In this document: positions 21,091 through 30,839 of the stretch, piece after piece
Layout of the letters: every line of letters starts with the position of its first letter
How positions within the stretch are numbered: position 1 is the stretch's first letter
Origin: Clonostachys chloroleuca
Taxonomy: Eukaryota > Ascomycota > Sordariomycetes > Hypocreales > Bionectriaceae
DNA: 64,000 nucleotides
NCBI GenBank assembly: GCA_037952775.1
Contig: JBANAY010000003.1
Span: forward strand, 20,026,001-20,090,000
Reading direction: 5' to 3'
Notes under the pieces: generated by a model
What the model was told of the DNA's origin: nothing
The model's database searches: none
Seen by the model: the letters and a program-made list of their open reading frames with translations, nothing else
Made by a program: the position numbers and the translations under genes

Positions 21091-23600
21091 GAATAGCCAG
21101 ATGATGCTCTGTCACCGAGGCTGTGAAACAATCTATCCAGATGGGCTTGACTCAGCAGATGCGCCCTGGCCCGCAGACTGGTACTTTGAGGACCCGTGTC
21201 CACTTAGTATGAGTGTTAGCAACTATGCTTTGGGCCCCGAGAAAAAACCAATATGGAGGCTCTCCAGTGGCCGCGAACCCCACACGCATGGCCCGCGGGA
21301 TCTCTTGCACCTCTGCAAGATTCGCCATCCAAACTTTGAGCAGAAGCATATTGATCTTAGTTGACAAGAGTGTGCCCAGGGCAGCTGTGATGAGGAAATC
21401 CTGGAGCTCGTCAAAGAACATTTCACCCAAAGCATGGACCCGGTCTTGATACGTGATATTCGCAGCATCACAAAAAAGTTCAGATTTGAATCGGGCGGGC
21501 TGTTTACGTTCATCCAGGAGCTCGACGACCATCTCAACGAAATCCGCGCAGTTCGTCACACGAGACATGGCGAAAGAAACCGCCAGATTCCAAGTTATTG
21601 ATGCTTGGCTCGGAAGACCCGTCGGAACGTGCCATGGGGAAAGGCTTCTTTCAGCTGGTGCTCATCAATGTCACGCAGCACGCCGGTAAAAGCTGCAAAT
21701 TGGTGGAAATAAATGGTTACACAGCACGGGGCACTACCTTTCCAGTTGCCGTCGCCGTTACAACTTCAGAAGACGCCTCTTTTTATGGCTGGCTCATAGA
21801 ACGATTTTCTGAATTCAGGGCCCCAGAACGTCAACCCAAGGTGATCATCTCCAACATCAACCCGGATGTTTCTGATGGTTTTAAACAACACCTCCCTGAT
21901 TCAAAAATACAGCTGTGCATCTCTCATCTTTCAAAAGATATCTTGAGAGCCGTAAAGGAGCTCTGGAAAAGCGCAAAAGGCAAGGGGGTTTTGATGAAAC
22001 AGACTGACCTAGCCAAAGAGGAGGGGACTGCCCCGCGCCAGGAGAATCAAGGAGGCGGGCGAAACGACTTTCTCATGGCTTGGAAGTGTACTGTATTTGC
22101 TCCTTCGGTTGCCGAGTTTGAAGATGCGTGGGAACATCTGCAGATTGACTTTGCTGCCCAGACCGGTGAGTGCCACTCATTTCATCAGTTTCTGCGTACT
22201 TTCGCTAAGACCTCTTCTCCTCTGGCGCCTAGGTCTCCTTGAATACCTGAAAGAGACATACCTTCCATTTCGAGAACAATGGGTCCGGGCTTACACTAAC
22301 AAATATCGAAACTTCACTGTCGACAACCCAACCCCAAAGGGAGGTTTCCAGTCGAAAGCGCGAAGTTATTTCCAGACCACAGTCCCCAATCTTCTCCATT
22401 TGGCGAATTGAGGCATTCGATCAACGCAACATTATGATCTGTGATTACTCTGCAGGATCAGCAATGGAGGGGAATCGTCCAAAACGGAGATCTGGGAGGT
22501 TGGTTTTCTCCGAGACCTTCATGGATACGTCTCGGAAAAGGGAATCAATATGGCGTATGAGCAGTATTGTCTGGCGCGTGACTCTTTGCTTGATCCTATT
22601 GAGAAACCTCTCAAACCTTGTACGAAGAGTTTGATAACCCAACGTGGAATTCCATGTGCTCATACAATGAGCGAAATGCTGCAAGTTGACCGCACGAAAA
22701 GCCCACCCGTGGTCACTGCACGGGAGCGGCTCCCGTTGGAACTCCTCGATGCGTTCTGGAGTGGCCGCAAAGCAATTGTGAGAATCATTCATTATGTTTG
22801 TATCCTGCAAGAGTTTCTATTGACCACTCATATATAGTACGAACCCCCCAGAAACTCGACAGTCTCGCGATTGCGCAAAGCATCGTCTCAAACAACTGAT
22901 GATCCAGCTGATGCTGCACAAGACCGAGCAAACAGTGGACTCCAGAGCCAGCCTACATCCTCCCTTTCGTCGCGCAGCTCGTCAGCATCGCTTGGGAGGC
23001 CTACCCCTGAGCCATCCGATCAACCTCAGCCCAGCCAGACTTGGAATAGGCCTCAGCCTGGAGCCCAGCCTGGTTCTCATCGGATGTCGCCCATTGAACT
23101 TACCTCCCCGCCACGCCATGTTCAGCGGAGAGAACCATCAACCCAGTCACCAACAGCCATAGCACACAATCAGAATCCCCGACAATCCTTGGCCTCCGAA
23201 CCTGCCCTTCGCGAAATGGTTGCTGGTATGCTTCCTGACCTACTTCGGGAGTTCCTAAGCCAACCAACAGCACAAATCATGAATGCCCTCACCCCTGCCC
23301 ATGGTTGGTCTCCCTATGGCTATGGTGTGCAACCGCTGGGATCCAAACGGCCCGGGCCAACTTCTGAATTTGCCGCCCACCCGTCACAACCTACATGGGG
23401 GCCACAGCCGCTCGGCGCTTCTGGCGCTTCTACACCAGTACCTGCCCAGCCGTATGGTGTGGTAGGGGCTGCTTTCGACAGGGAGGTGGTTCGGACAGCC
23501 GTTGCAGAAGAACTAGAGCCGTACATTCCATCTCCAAAACGACCCCGCCTGGATTACGGCCATCAACCACAATATCGTCGAATTTGAAATGTAGAAATAA
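21090..23600 (+). mobile_element. decayed Mutator-like (MULE) DNA transposon
   Basis: The region carries an interrupted transposase with the order expected of fungal MULEs: an N-terminal His/Cys-rich remnant (near 21101-21330, with WRLSSGREPHTHGP), the MULE transposase core (21640-22150), a C-terminal Cys/His remnant (RGIPCAHTM near 22650) and a Pro/Ser/Gln-rich tail ending near 23587. Reading frame changes several times. Long terminal inverted repeats were not found by eye, so the outer boundaries are approximate. Confidence 0.65.
21101..23587 (+). pseudogene. broken MULE transposase
   Basis: The longest fragments are 21598-22242, 22550-22837 and 22871-23587, in different frames. The core fragment reads GYTARGTTFPVAVAVTTSED, then YGWLIERFSEF, PKVIISNINPD and LCISHLSKDILRAVKELW. 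This is the pattern of the MULE domain (PF10551), in which a D before a short loop and a C-x2-H after it are conserved; here the second motif reads C-I-S-H. The following LLEYLKETYLPFREQWVRAYT fits the helical part after the catalytic domain. The tail contains a likely nuclear localisation signal, PSPKRPRL. At least two frame changes without fitting introns make the gene inactive. It is the only transposase-coding region in the window. Confidence 0.65.
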
Positions 23601-24631
23601 GGCTTTTTTTTTTTAATTGGGAATAATTGGGAAAATAGCGGCTGCTTCTTGGAGTTTGGTTTTTTAGCTTCAGCTCATTCGGTTCGGGGGAAAGATTCCC
23701 GAGGCAACATTTTAGATATCACTCGGGTTTCGGTTTTTTGGGAACATACTTGGACATTGCACATACCCTCCATCACCTTTGAAGTGTGCCTATTGATTCA
23801 GCCATTCATTAAGCGAACAAACAGTGCAACGTGGCACTCTGGTGGACCCCAAAGGCTGATGGATGTCAGGCGTTCACAAGGTGACTGTTGCTGGAGAAAT
23901 TGTCGTTCTGGAGTGGTTGCAAATGCTGGTAGTTGCAAATGCAGGGAACATCTGGCGCATTCTCTATCTACAAGTAAGATCTAGCCACAAGGCCCCATTA
24001 ACTAATAACTAAATTCATTAATTAATAAAGGCTGTAGCTAAGAATTCAGCATGTCCTTGTGTATGACCGAAGTTGTGTGCCTGCTTCCTGTGATAGTGAT
24101 ACATCAAGGGTGTATTGCATGACAGTTAGCTGAAAATTGCATTGTTCCAACACATGCCGATAGGAACACCATATCACCAACAAGTCACGATAATAAGCGC
24201 CATACGGCTCCTTTAGGTAGCAGATTCCGTAACACCGATTTACCAAGTCAACCCAGGTAACGGCAGTGGCCTTCAGACTGGGACGAGATGCTCAAGCGCG
24301 AAGGGTTAGGGATTAACAATCACTTGTAGTGATGTGGCAGGTAATATCTTTGAATTGCAATCCTGAGGACAGTAGCTGTAGTTCCACCAATGATGCCCCC
24401 CAAAACATGCTTTCGGTCAACATGCTGGCGGATGCTGCGGTGGTATCTGTTGGCTGCGCAGTCGCTCTAAGCGCGCGTACATTTGTGACGGGGCAATGCT
24501 ACATAAGCCCTCAAGCGCCCTCGATATCTTAGCCGGCCCCTCTTCATATTTCTTCTGGTTTCAAGTCGACCCAAAATCAACCCAAGTGACGAATTCACCA
24601 ACAAATACACCTATCCCAACCAAAAGCGAAG
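23601..24631. other. intergenic region, no supported gene
   Basis: Lies between the transposon remnant and the F-box gene. The 111-residue ORF at 23649-23984 and the 67-residue one at 24329-24532 lack domains or codon-like composition. The last ~80 bases before 24632 are C/A-rich and look like a leader. Confidence 0.4.
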
Positions 24632-25984
24632 ATGTCGGCGTTTCTGAACCTCCCAAATGAAGTCATCTATCATATCTTGGACTTCGTCCCCAAGCGCACT
24701 CTCTTAAAAGTTTGTTTGGTCAATCAAGCCCTTCGTTATTATTGTGAGCCGTCAATCTATTCCCACATACGCTTTCACTGGGATCATCAACGACGACCTC
24801 CCATCATCGAACTACTTCGGACCCTCATCACGAGACCAGAGTTGTTTGCCTACATCGATACCCTTTCACTAGAGGGCCACGATCATTACAGTCTTGAACC
24901 TATCCCTCTTGATGATTCGCAAGTCAGCGAGGCATTCTGGGAGTTCGCACCCATCATAGCAACATTCAATGTGCCGTTCGTCAACCAGTGGGTGCGAGAG
25001 CTATGGGCAGGCAGCATGGGTGCGTTTGCTGCTCTGTTGCTTACCCGTCTCTCCTGGACGACCCATCTTACCATCACCTACAACTTTGTTCGGAAGACCG
25101 ACCTGATCGGAAAAGTCCTCCAGGCGAAAGCGATCGGCGGGCTACCTAGGTTCTACCGGCTTAGGCACATGGTCTATATACACGGTGAGGAGTTTGTCTA
25201 TTCTCCAGAGCAGAGATCCAAGGATGGAATGGCTCTCTTTTACCTGCCCACGGTCACCAACTTGGCCGTTTGGGTCAGGAACCCTACGGTTTTCCGTTGG
25301 CTAGACGGGAAGCCTAATATGGACCGCCTGACTTCGCTTGATATTGAAGGCTGTTCCCCAACCTTTGTGGCCAAGATACTCGCTCTCACACCCAATCTGA
25401 AGTCGCTTGCTTGGACATGTCACTATTCATACAACACTTGCGATCCATGGTTCACGAGGAGCCTAAACTTGGATGAAGTCATCACGGCACTGTCACCTGT
25501 CCGAGGGACCTTGGAGAGGTTCCAGTTCAGGATATGCATCGTCAGCAGCTACTCGCCCGAGTATGAGCCGACCATATGTGTCTCAGGATCCTTCGAGGGC
25601 CTCGTCCATTTCGATCGCATAACCCACCTCGACGTGCCGCTGGTGTGTCTTGCAGGTTTTGGGCCGGGGCCCGAGTCGCTGGGCCGCTATGTCCCTCGCA
25701 GCGTCGAGGCACTGCTCCTCTCAACCGCGATGTTGTTTGATAGGGCGCTCCCCTGGATGCAGGATGAAGATGAGGAATGGCCGGACCAGGAGGTCATGGA
25801 CCTGCTCGTGGAACTGGATCAAAGCTATCGCACCAGGCTGCCGCGGCTGCGTCACATCAGTATCACTGATGAGGTTGATAGCTTGGACATCAGTGGCCTC
25901 GATCACATGTTGGAGGAGACACCTATGAGTCTAAATGTTGATATTATTCCGGGGCACTTCCGGCATTGGCACAACTGGTTTTAG
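24632..25984 (+). CDS. F-box protein with leucine-rich C-terminal part
   Basis: A single exon encodes 450 residues. Residues ~4-45 (FLNLPNEVIYHILDFVPKRT then LLKVCLVNQALRYYCEP) are an F-box, the SKP1-binding helix set of SCF ubiquitin ligases. The rest has scattered leucine-rich elements (LTSLDIEGCS, LTPNLKSLAW, ITHLDVPLVCL, LPRLRHISI) like those of fungal F-box proteins whose substrates are unknown. No membrane or signal segment. The N-terminal ATG is directly followed by the F-box, which supports the start. A small acidic stretch (MQDEDEEWPDQE) lies near residue 375. It has no evident link to the neighbouring genes. Confidence 0.85.
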   Translation: MSAFLNLPNEVIYHILDFVPKRTLLKVCLVNQALRYYCEPSIYSHIRFHWDHQRRPPIIELLRTLITRPELFAYIDTLSLEGHDHYSLEPIPLDDSQVSEAFWEFAPIIATFNVPFVNQWVRELWAGSMGAFAALLLTRLSWTTHLTITYNFVRKTDLIGKVLQAKAIGGLPRFYRLRHMVYIHGEEFVYSPEQRSKDGMALFYLPTVTNLAVWVRNPTVFRWLDGKPNMDRLTSLDIEGCSPTFVAKILALTPNLKSLAWTCHYSYNTCDPWFTRSLNLDEVITALSPVRGTLERFQFRICIVSSYSPEYEPTICVSGSFEGLVHFDRITHLDVPLVCLAGFGPGPESLGRYVPRSVEALLLSTAMLFDRALPWMQDEDEEWPDQEVMDLLVELDQSYRTRLPRLRHISITDEVDSLDISGLDHMLEETPMSLNVDIIPGHFRHWHNWF

Positions 25985-26296
25985 TTTTCTTTGGAAATCA
26001 ATTCAATTCACTTCGTAAATGAATGAGCTAATGGGCAATCAAACGACACATCGTGAAAGCCGCTTTTAGACCCCGAGCTTTGTATAAAGTAATATGCATT
26101 GAACATGGTAAATTTCTAGAAGTCTAAAAGACTGATGGCTGGCGAGCGATTGATGAATCTAGATGCATGGGTGCGACAGCACAAATTCCAAGAACAAAAG
26201 AAATCCCGTTGTCTAATCAAGTAGCCTCCATAGTAATACAGTGTAGCCCGTCTCCCCTTATTAAATCCTTTCTTGTATCAAAATTGTCCGAGGCGC

Positions 26297-26674
26297 TTAT
26301 TTAGAGATGGGCTTGCGAACGCCGGACTTCTTGACCTGGTTCTTGAACTTGACGAAAGGCAGGACGCGGCTGACGGCGCCCTTGAGGTTGCCCTTGGTCT
26401 GGTGGCCGGCGTACTTGACCTGCTTGACGGCCTTCTTGGCGGCATCACCAGGGTTGCGGCGGGCAATGGCGACCAACTGGTCGTCGTCGAGGCTTCGGAG
26501 GAAGTTGGCGACCAGCTCCTCGTCGCGCGCGTAGACGTCGCGCTCATAGACGTCGCGCTCGTAGACCTCGTCGTTGTAAGATTCAACGTCGCGGGCGTAG
26601 TTGTAGTTGTTGTATGAGGAGGCAACGGCGGTGGTGGCCAGGCCGGCAGCGATGAGGATGACGTTGAAGCGCAT
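26297..26674 (-). CDS. small secreted protein with Tyr/Glu/Arg/Asp repeats
   Basis: One exon encodes 125 residues. The N-terminus (MRFNVILIAAGLATTAVAS) is a clear signal peptide. Then come a Tyr/Asn stretch (YNNYNYARD) and three near-identical six-residue repeats, VYERD-, VYERD- and VYARD-, encoded by an 18-bp tandem unit around 26520-26575. A dibasic RR at about residue 77-78 could be a Kex2 site. The C-terminal half is basic (KKAVKQVKY, KFKNQVKKS) and ends PISK. There are no cysteines. Family unknown; the size, secretion signal and possible Kex2 processing would suit an effector-like or processed peptide, which is inference. It converges with the F-box gene. Confidence 0.65.
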   Translation of the reverse strand: MRFNVILIAAGLATTAVASSYNNYNYARDVESYNDEVYERDVYERDVYARDEELVANFLRSLDDDQLVAIARRNPGDAAKKAVKQVKYAGHQTKGNLKGAVSRVLPFVKFKNQVKKSGVRKPISK

Positions 26675-27690
26675 GGTGAATGTGGATATAAGAAAGTTGG
26701 AAGAGCTTTGAAATATGGCTTGCTTGTGGAAAGATGGCTTTGGAAAATGTTTGAAATTGGAAGTGTTTGTTCTGATGTTCCAGCTGAGAAGAAGGTGACG
26801 ATTGATGGGTTATATATCTGGTGAAGGAGATGAGATTCCTGGAAATATCGGGCCTGATCTCACTCCCGGCAGTACGTGGCATAGACTGCCGTTGCGACAT
26901 GCAATCTAACGATACTGACATGTCTACCGGCAGCTCAAACGAACTAAGATTGCTATTCTGGGCGCAAACTCACATAGCACAATGTCACCGTGGATCTCAG
27001 ACGTGGTGAGATGGATACCGCCATCAACACCAAGGATCATTTCACGAGCCTCACCTCAGACGAAATGCACCTCCCGATAATAATAGCTGCATTTGTGTGT
27101 GTTCTGATCAGCCGCAGTATTGGCGGGGCGGCCGACCGCATGACAAATGGCTTGGAAAGAACGATTACTGCTCGCATTGGCTGGTTCTACTCCGTTACCA
27201 ATCTAGAAGTCATCTCGACTCTCCACCTTACGGCCATCTTACGGAATCGCCCCGCAGCTCGGTTAGTAGCTCACCAGAACTTGCCTGGTGGCAGTGCAAT
27301 ATTGCATTAGCCATCGAGCTAACTCATGCCGGATTATTAACCAAGTACCGGGAGCGCTGTGAATGGCCAAGTACACGGGCAGTAGAGGATAAAGTAGGCC
27401 ATCTTCATGCTATTCTGGGAGCCAGGCACCGGCGCTAGTCTAGAGGTTGTTTTCCGCCCTGGTTCCTGATCACGCGAGCCACTGCCCTATATTATACTCC
27501 CTGCACTCAACTGCCTTCACACTCACTAGACAGATCTAGGCATAAAATATTTCGACATGGGTTCCATATTGATCTGATGGGGACCTGACTGTCGAGGAAC
27601 CTATGGGCAATTGACAAAGGCTAACATAATGGCATCTGTGCGTCTAATAGCGGACGCCGTGGCGACAAGTCAGGTAAATTACATTTCTTT
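26675..27690. other. intergenic region, no supported gene
   Basis: The first 150 bases contain the promoter of the secreted protein (TATATA near 26812). ORFs at 26990-27310 and 27097-27438 overlap one another in two frames with no recognisable domain and are left out. Confidence 0.4.
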
Positions 27691-28205
27691 GTCTGCCACA
27701 AACCCGTGAACGAGCCCAGGCTCTGGCAGTTCTGACTGTACTGTCGCGCCTCTCGGCAGGGACGGAACCAGGAACCAAGTCCCTCTTCCATTGCGAGTGC
27801 CGAGCACCACCTCCCCGGTACTTTGATGTAACCCGTCAGCTTACCTTAGGTGCGTCGTCGAAGACCGTCACTTGCCATTCTTCTTCCATTCTCTGGCGCC
27901 AGGTAATGGGAATATAATCTGACTCAGAATGATCACCAAGCCATGTCATTTCAAGCCCTTCGACGCCTTCTGGGATACACATTAATAACGTCCTCCTGGA
28001 AGGAGTGATCACACGAGAAGGGGCATAAAACAGTCCACATAGTACAGTCATGACCAAAACCTGGCGCCGAAACTCCTCGGGGTAATGGAAGATTGCATTT
28101 GCTACAGTTAAGTAATCGAGCTCTCTCATCATATCATTTGTATACAGGTATTTCACGCTAGGGGAAGAAGAAACATCCCTAATCCATTTCCCAGATAAAT
28201 GATCA
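27691..28205 (-). pseudogene. relic of an unknown protein-coding gene
   Basis: On the minus strand a protein-like frame runs from about 28204 (HLSGKWIRDV) through 27836, including MTVLCGLFYAPSRVITPSRR and WRQRMEEEWQVTVFDDAPK. It opens after a stop with no suitable ATG for full length. Directly after it, another frame reads EVVLGTRNGRGTWFLVPSLP and stops at about 27695. A donor-like GTAAGC lies at the end of the first frame, but the matching acceptor would leave only a 24-base intron. The simplest reading is a decayed gene with a lost start and a frame break. No family is recognised. The sequence upstream is A/T-rich. Confidence 0.35.
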
Positions 28206-28822
28206 CAATAAATATATTAAAGATATAGTCTAGCCTACGTAGACTATGGTTTAATGACCGCAATGTTATCTGAAGAGGTAACAGCTAAGTCGGTTTCTAT
28301 AGCAATCTCCCGTCTCGGGGGGGGGATTCCAAAACACTAAGAATTTAATACTATACCTAGTATTACAACATACATTATTAAACTTCAGCCTTTTTACCCG
28401 GCTATAAGGCTTGTGTTCGGCCGTACAAAAGGTCCAATACTAACAATAGCTGTGCCCAGCCGTATGTAAGGTTCAATACCAAAGGCTGTACCTGCAATAA
28501 CTCTTTCGTCGGTATGACTGCTTTCATGAACCTTAAGATGCTGCTTTTCATCTATTTAAAGGCCGCCATCTCTGGCCTGGTCCTTTCACTGAATGAACTG
28601 CACAGCTCAAGCCCATATCGATAATCCGCGTATTCTGCAAATCGCTGCTCGCAGACAAGCCAAGTGTCACACATCGCTACCTTCGCCGCCAGTCAAATCA
28701 ATCGTCCTTGTCAGAACTTCGCACGTCGCTGCTCTCAAGTCATTGCCAAAACTTCAAACATCCCACCGAGCCTGCGTCTCGCCCGATCTGTTACCAACCA
28801 CACATACTCTGAACGCATCAAG
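28206..28822. other. A/T-rich spacer with imperfect direct repeats
   Basis: Two imperfect ~38-bp direct repeats (28417-28457 and 28458-28495) share the pattern gCCGTAnnnAAGGTnCAATAC. A TATTTAAAG box at 28553-28561 precedes the small ORF at 28823. No other gene supported. Confidence 0.4.
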
Positions 28823-29071
28823 ATGTGGAAGAAGAAGTCAAAGCGAAACCAGCCAGCTGTAGCAACAGCACGTATTTTTAAGCATAGCCAGTTAAATGAG
28901 CTGGATATATTAACCTTTCTGGGCGTTAGTACGAGCGGTCATAAGCTCGCAGGGACCGCTAAGGCAGTCGGCGAGCCGTATGCAGAGATTTTCACAACAC
29001 CTATAGGCTATCCGGTGTATGGATATGACACACTCAATGGGCGTTTGGTTGTATATTCTGTCCGGCATTAA
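28823..29071 (+). CDS. hypothetical 82-residue ORF
   Basis: The ORF starts with a very basic MWKKKSKRNQP and contains GVSTSGHKLAGTAKAVGEP and TPIGYPVYGYD. It has no signal peptide, membrane segment or known domain. In its favour are a TATTTAAAG box about 265 bases upstream and a C/A-rich leader; against it are the short length and lack of family. The same frame stays open upstream to 28664 without an ATG. Confidence 0.25.
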   Translation: MWKKKSKRNQPAVATARIFKHSQLNELDILTFLGVSTSGHKLAGTAKAVGEPYAEIFTTPIGYPVYGYDTLNGRLVVYSVRH

Positions 29072-29169
29072 CACTTTCACACGACAATCTTTAACGAGTC
29101 ACTTGTCCAGCTGCTCACTTCTCAAACACAAAAAATGGATCACTTTCTATGGGATTAACGTCAGATATA

Positions 29170-30432
29170 TTACTCTGTTGCAAAACTCGAAATATAATCT
29201 ATGTTGCGTTTTATAGACTCCACCATCACACCAGTCGTTCTCTTGGACATGTCTCGACTTTGCTCCATTGCAATGTGGAATATTGTCGATACGCAGAAGC
29301 CGTACTCAGGCACAGATCTCCCAATGACGGACGTCCCCGGAGGCAGACGCAGGAGCTGCTCTACATTACCCAGCTGATGCTTGATCGTCTGAACCATTAT
29401 CTTGAGGTAGAACCGCCCCTTCACGGGAGGCAGGCCCGGGTGAAGAGTAAATTTCGGTGCCAGAGCGAAGAACTGGTCAATATCCGGGACACTACTCAAC
29501 AACTTGTAAACACGGCCAAAGGTGAAGTCAAAGATGTGCAGCAGTTGCAGGTAACACGACACACACAAAAGCGCAATTGGCATGGTGAGGCTATCGGCCG
29601 TCTTTGGCACGCTGGCATGCAGTGGCATAAACTCTTCAATGATGTTGCCGAGCTCGGCCGTGGTGTTCATCATCTGCGCAAGCGGATCAATCTCTGGCTT
29701 CTTGATCGCCTCGCTGCAGTAGTCGAGCACCCCGGGCCCGCCCCATGTGAGCAACTCCAGGCTTGATATTTGTTTGCTTGCCTCGACATTTAGCTGAGCG
29801 AGTCGCTGAAGCATCTTGGTGCCGCTCGGTTCAGCCAAGCCTGGGGGCTGTCTGACGATGTTTGTGTGGTGTTGTGGTGCTCCTCTGACCACGTCGCGTC
29901 TGCTTAGTTCAAGATCTCTAATGTTGACTAGTTTATCGCGCTCTTGTGGATTTAGAGGATGAGCCTGCACTTTTTCCGCGAGGAATGTCGGGGCCGAAAG
30001 ATCCGGATGCTGAGAGATGCTCAGCGCGGGAGAAAGTGGTGAGCTACTCCCCGAGAAGTCCAGGTCTAAGAACTCAAGAGAACCCGGGCTATATGAAAAG
30101 TCATCTTCACCGAGAATGAGGGCAGCCGAGTCGGCCGGAGGAGTCGCTGTCGATAGATGCTCCAAGAGCTGCGTTGTGGGCTGTGGTGTGGGCGGCATCG
30201 TATTAGTGACATGCTGCGAGTTCAACCCTGAGAACGACGATGACGCGGAGGCTGAAGCTCGAGGACGGCCTACACGCCGACGACCACCTGAAATAATACA
30301 AGGGAGCTGGGCTCGTTGACAGCGAGTGCACGCGTCAACCGGCTGGTCATCTGGCCGACAGCATCTCAGCTTGTGATCTCGGCACCTGTCGCACGCCGGT
30401 CGTCTCGAGAACTGCACCCGCGGCGGATTCAT
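29170..30432 (-). CDS. AflR-like Zn2Cys6 transcription factor
   Basis: A single exon encodes 420 residues. Near the N-terminus, ACDRCRDHKLRC followed by a ten-residue spacer and CTRCQRAQLPC forms a Zn2Cys6 cluster with the long linker seen in AflR-type regulators, and a basic GGRRRVGRPR follows. A Ser/Thr/Pro-rich linker leads to a helical C-terminal domain (CVSCYLQLLHIFDFTFGRV) typical of regulators of fungal secondary-metabolite clusters. The start is the ATG at 30432; an upstream in-frame TTG is ignored. It is head to head with a 14-TM efflux pump, a usual regulator-transporter arrangement. No polyketide synthase, NRPS or other backbone enzyme is present in the window, so the pair is either stand-alone or at a cluster edge. 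Confidence 0.82.
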   Translation of the reverse strand: MNPPRVQFSRRPACDRCRDHKLRCCRPDDQPVDACTRCQRAQLPCIISGGRRRVGRPRASASASSSFSGLNSQHVTNTMPPTPQPTTQLLEHLSTATPPADSAALILGEDDFSYSPGSLEFLDLDFSGSSSPLSPALSISQHPDLSAPTFLAEKVQAHPLNPQERDKLVNIRDLELSRRDVVRGAPQHHTNIVRQPPGLAEPSGTKMLQRLAQLNVEASKQISSLELLTWGGPGVLDYCSEAIKKPEIDPLAQMMNTTAELGNIIEEFMPLHASVPKTADSLTMPIALLCVSCYLQLLHIFDFTFGRVYKLLSSVPDIDQFFALAPKFTLHPGLPPVKGRFYLKIMVQTIKHQLGNVEQLLRLPPGTSVIGRSVPEYGFCVSTIFHIAMEQSRDMSKRTTGVMVESIKRNIDYISSFATE

Positions 30433-30839
30433 AATGATATTAAGTTGCCTGCAAACGTACCGACGGAAAGAAAGCAAGGGGAGGTTGACGCGGCGAGAAG
30501 TCAGCAAGCTCCCCGCTTATTAGTCGCGAATCGCTAATTTGAATCCTCCAAAACATGATATTGCCGATGTACTAACTGAATCAGGCAAATTCCCGAATTT
30601 GTCTGATCAAAACTCCCGATAGTCCAGACTAAGGAGCCTCGATGGGCAGTCGGGTATGGGATAAAGGGATAGAAATGTAGAAATCTATTAATCACTATAT
30701 AACTCGGAAGATTCAGCATACTTGCCTGACATTCAATCCCATCTGTCTGCACACCACAGCCCAAAACGCCACCCAGGTCAACCCTGTTCCAACTTCAACG
30801 CACCGGCATTCTTGACCAAGGAGACGAAACAGACTCAAA
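30433..30839. promoter_or_regulatory. bidirectional promoter of AflR-like regulator and efflux pump
   Basis: A 407-bp spacer between head-to-head genes. It contains TCGCGA at 30524-30529 next to a further TCGC, and CGG/CCG triplets of the kind bound by Zn2Cys6 proteins. The AflR consensus TCG-N5-CGA was not found exactly. Confidence 0.4.

Noticed and set aside
21152..21568. 138-residue minus-strand ORF in the Mutator region
   Set aside because: It overlaps the transposase remnant antisense and shows no domain.
30433..30839. AflR operator TCG-N5-CGA in the shared promoter
   Set aside because: Only TCGCGA and scattered CGG/CCG triplets were found; the exact spacing is absent.
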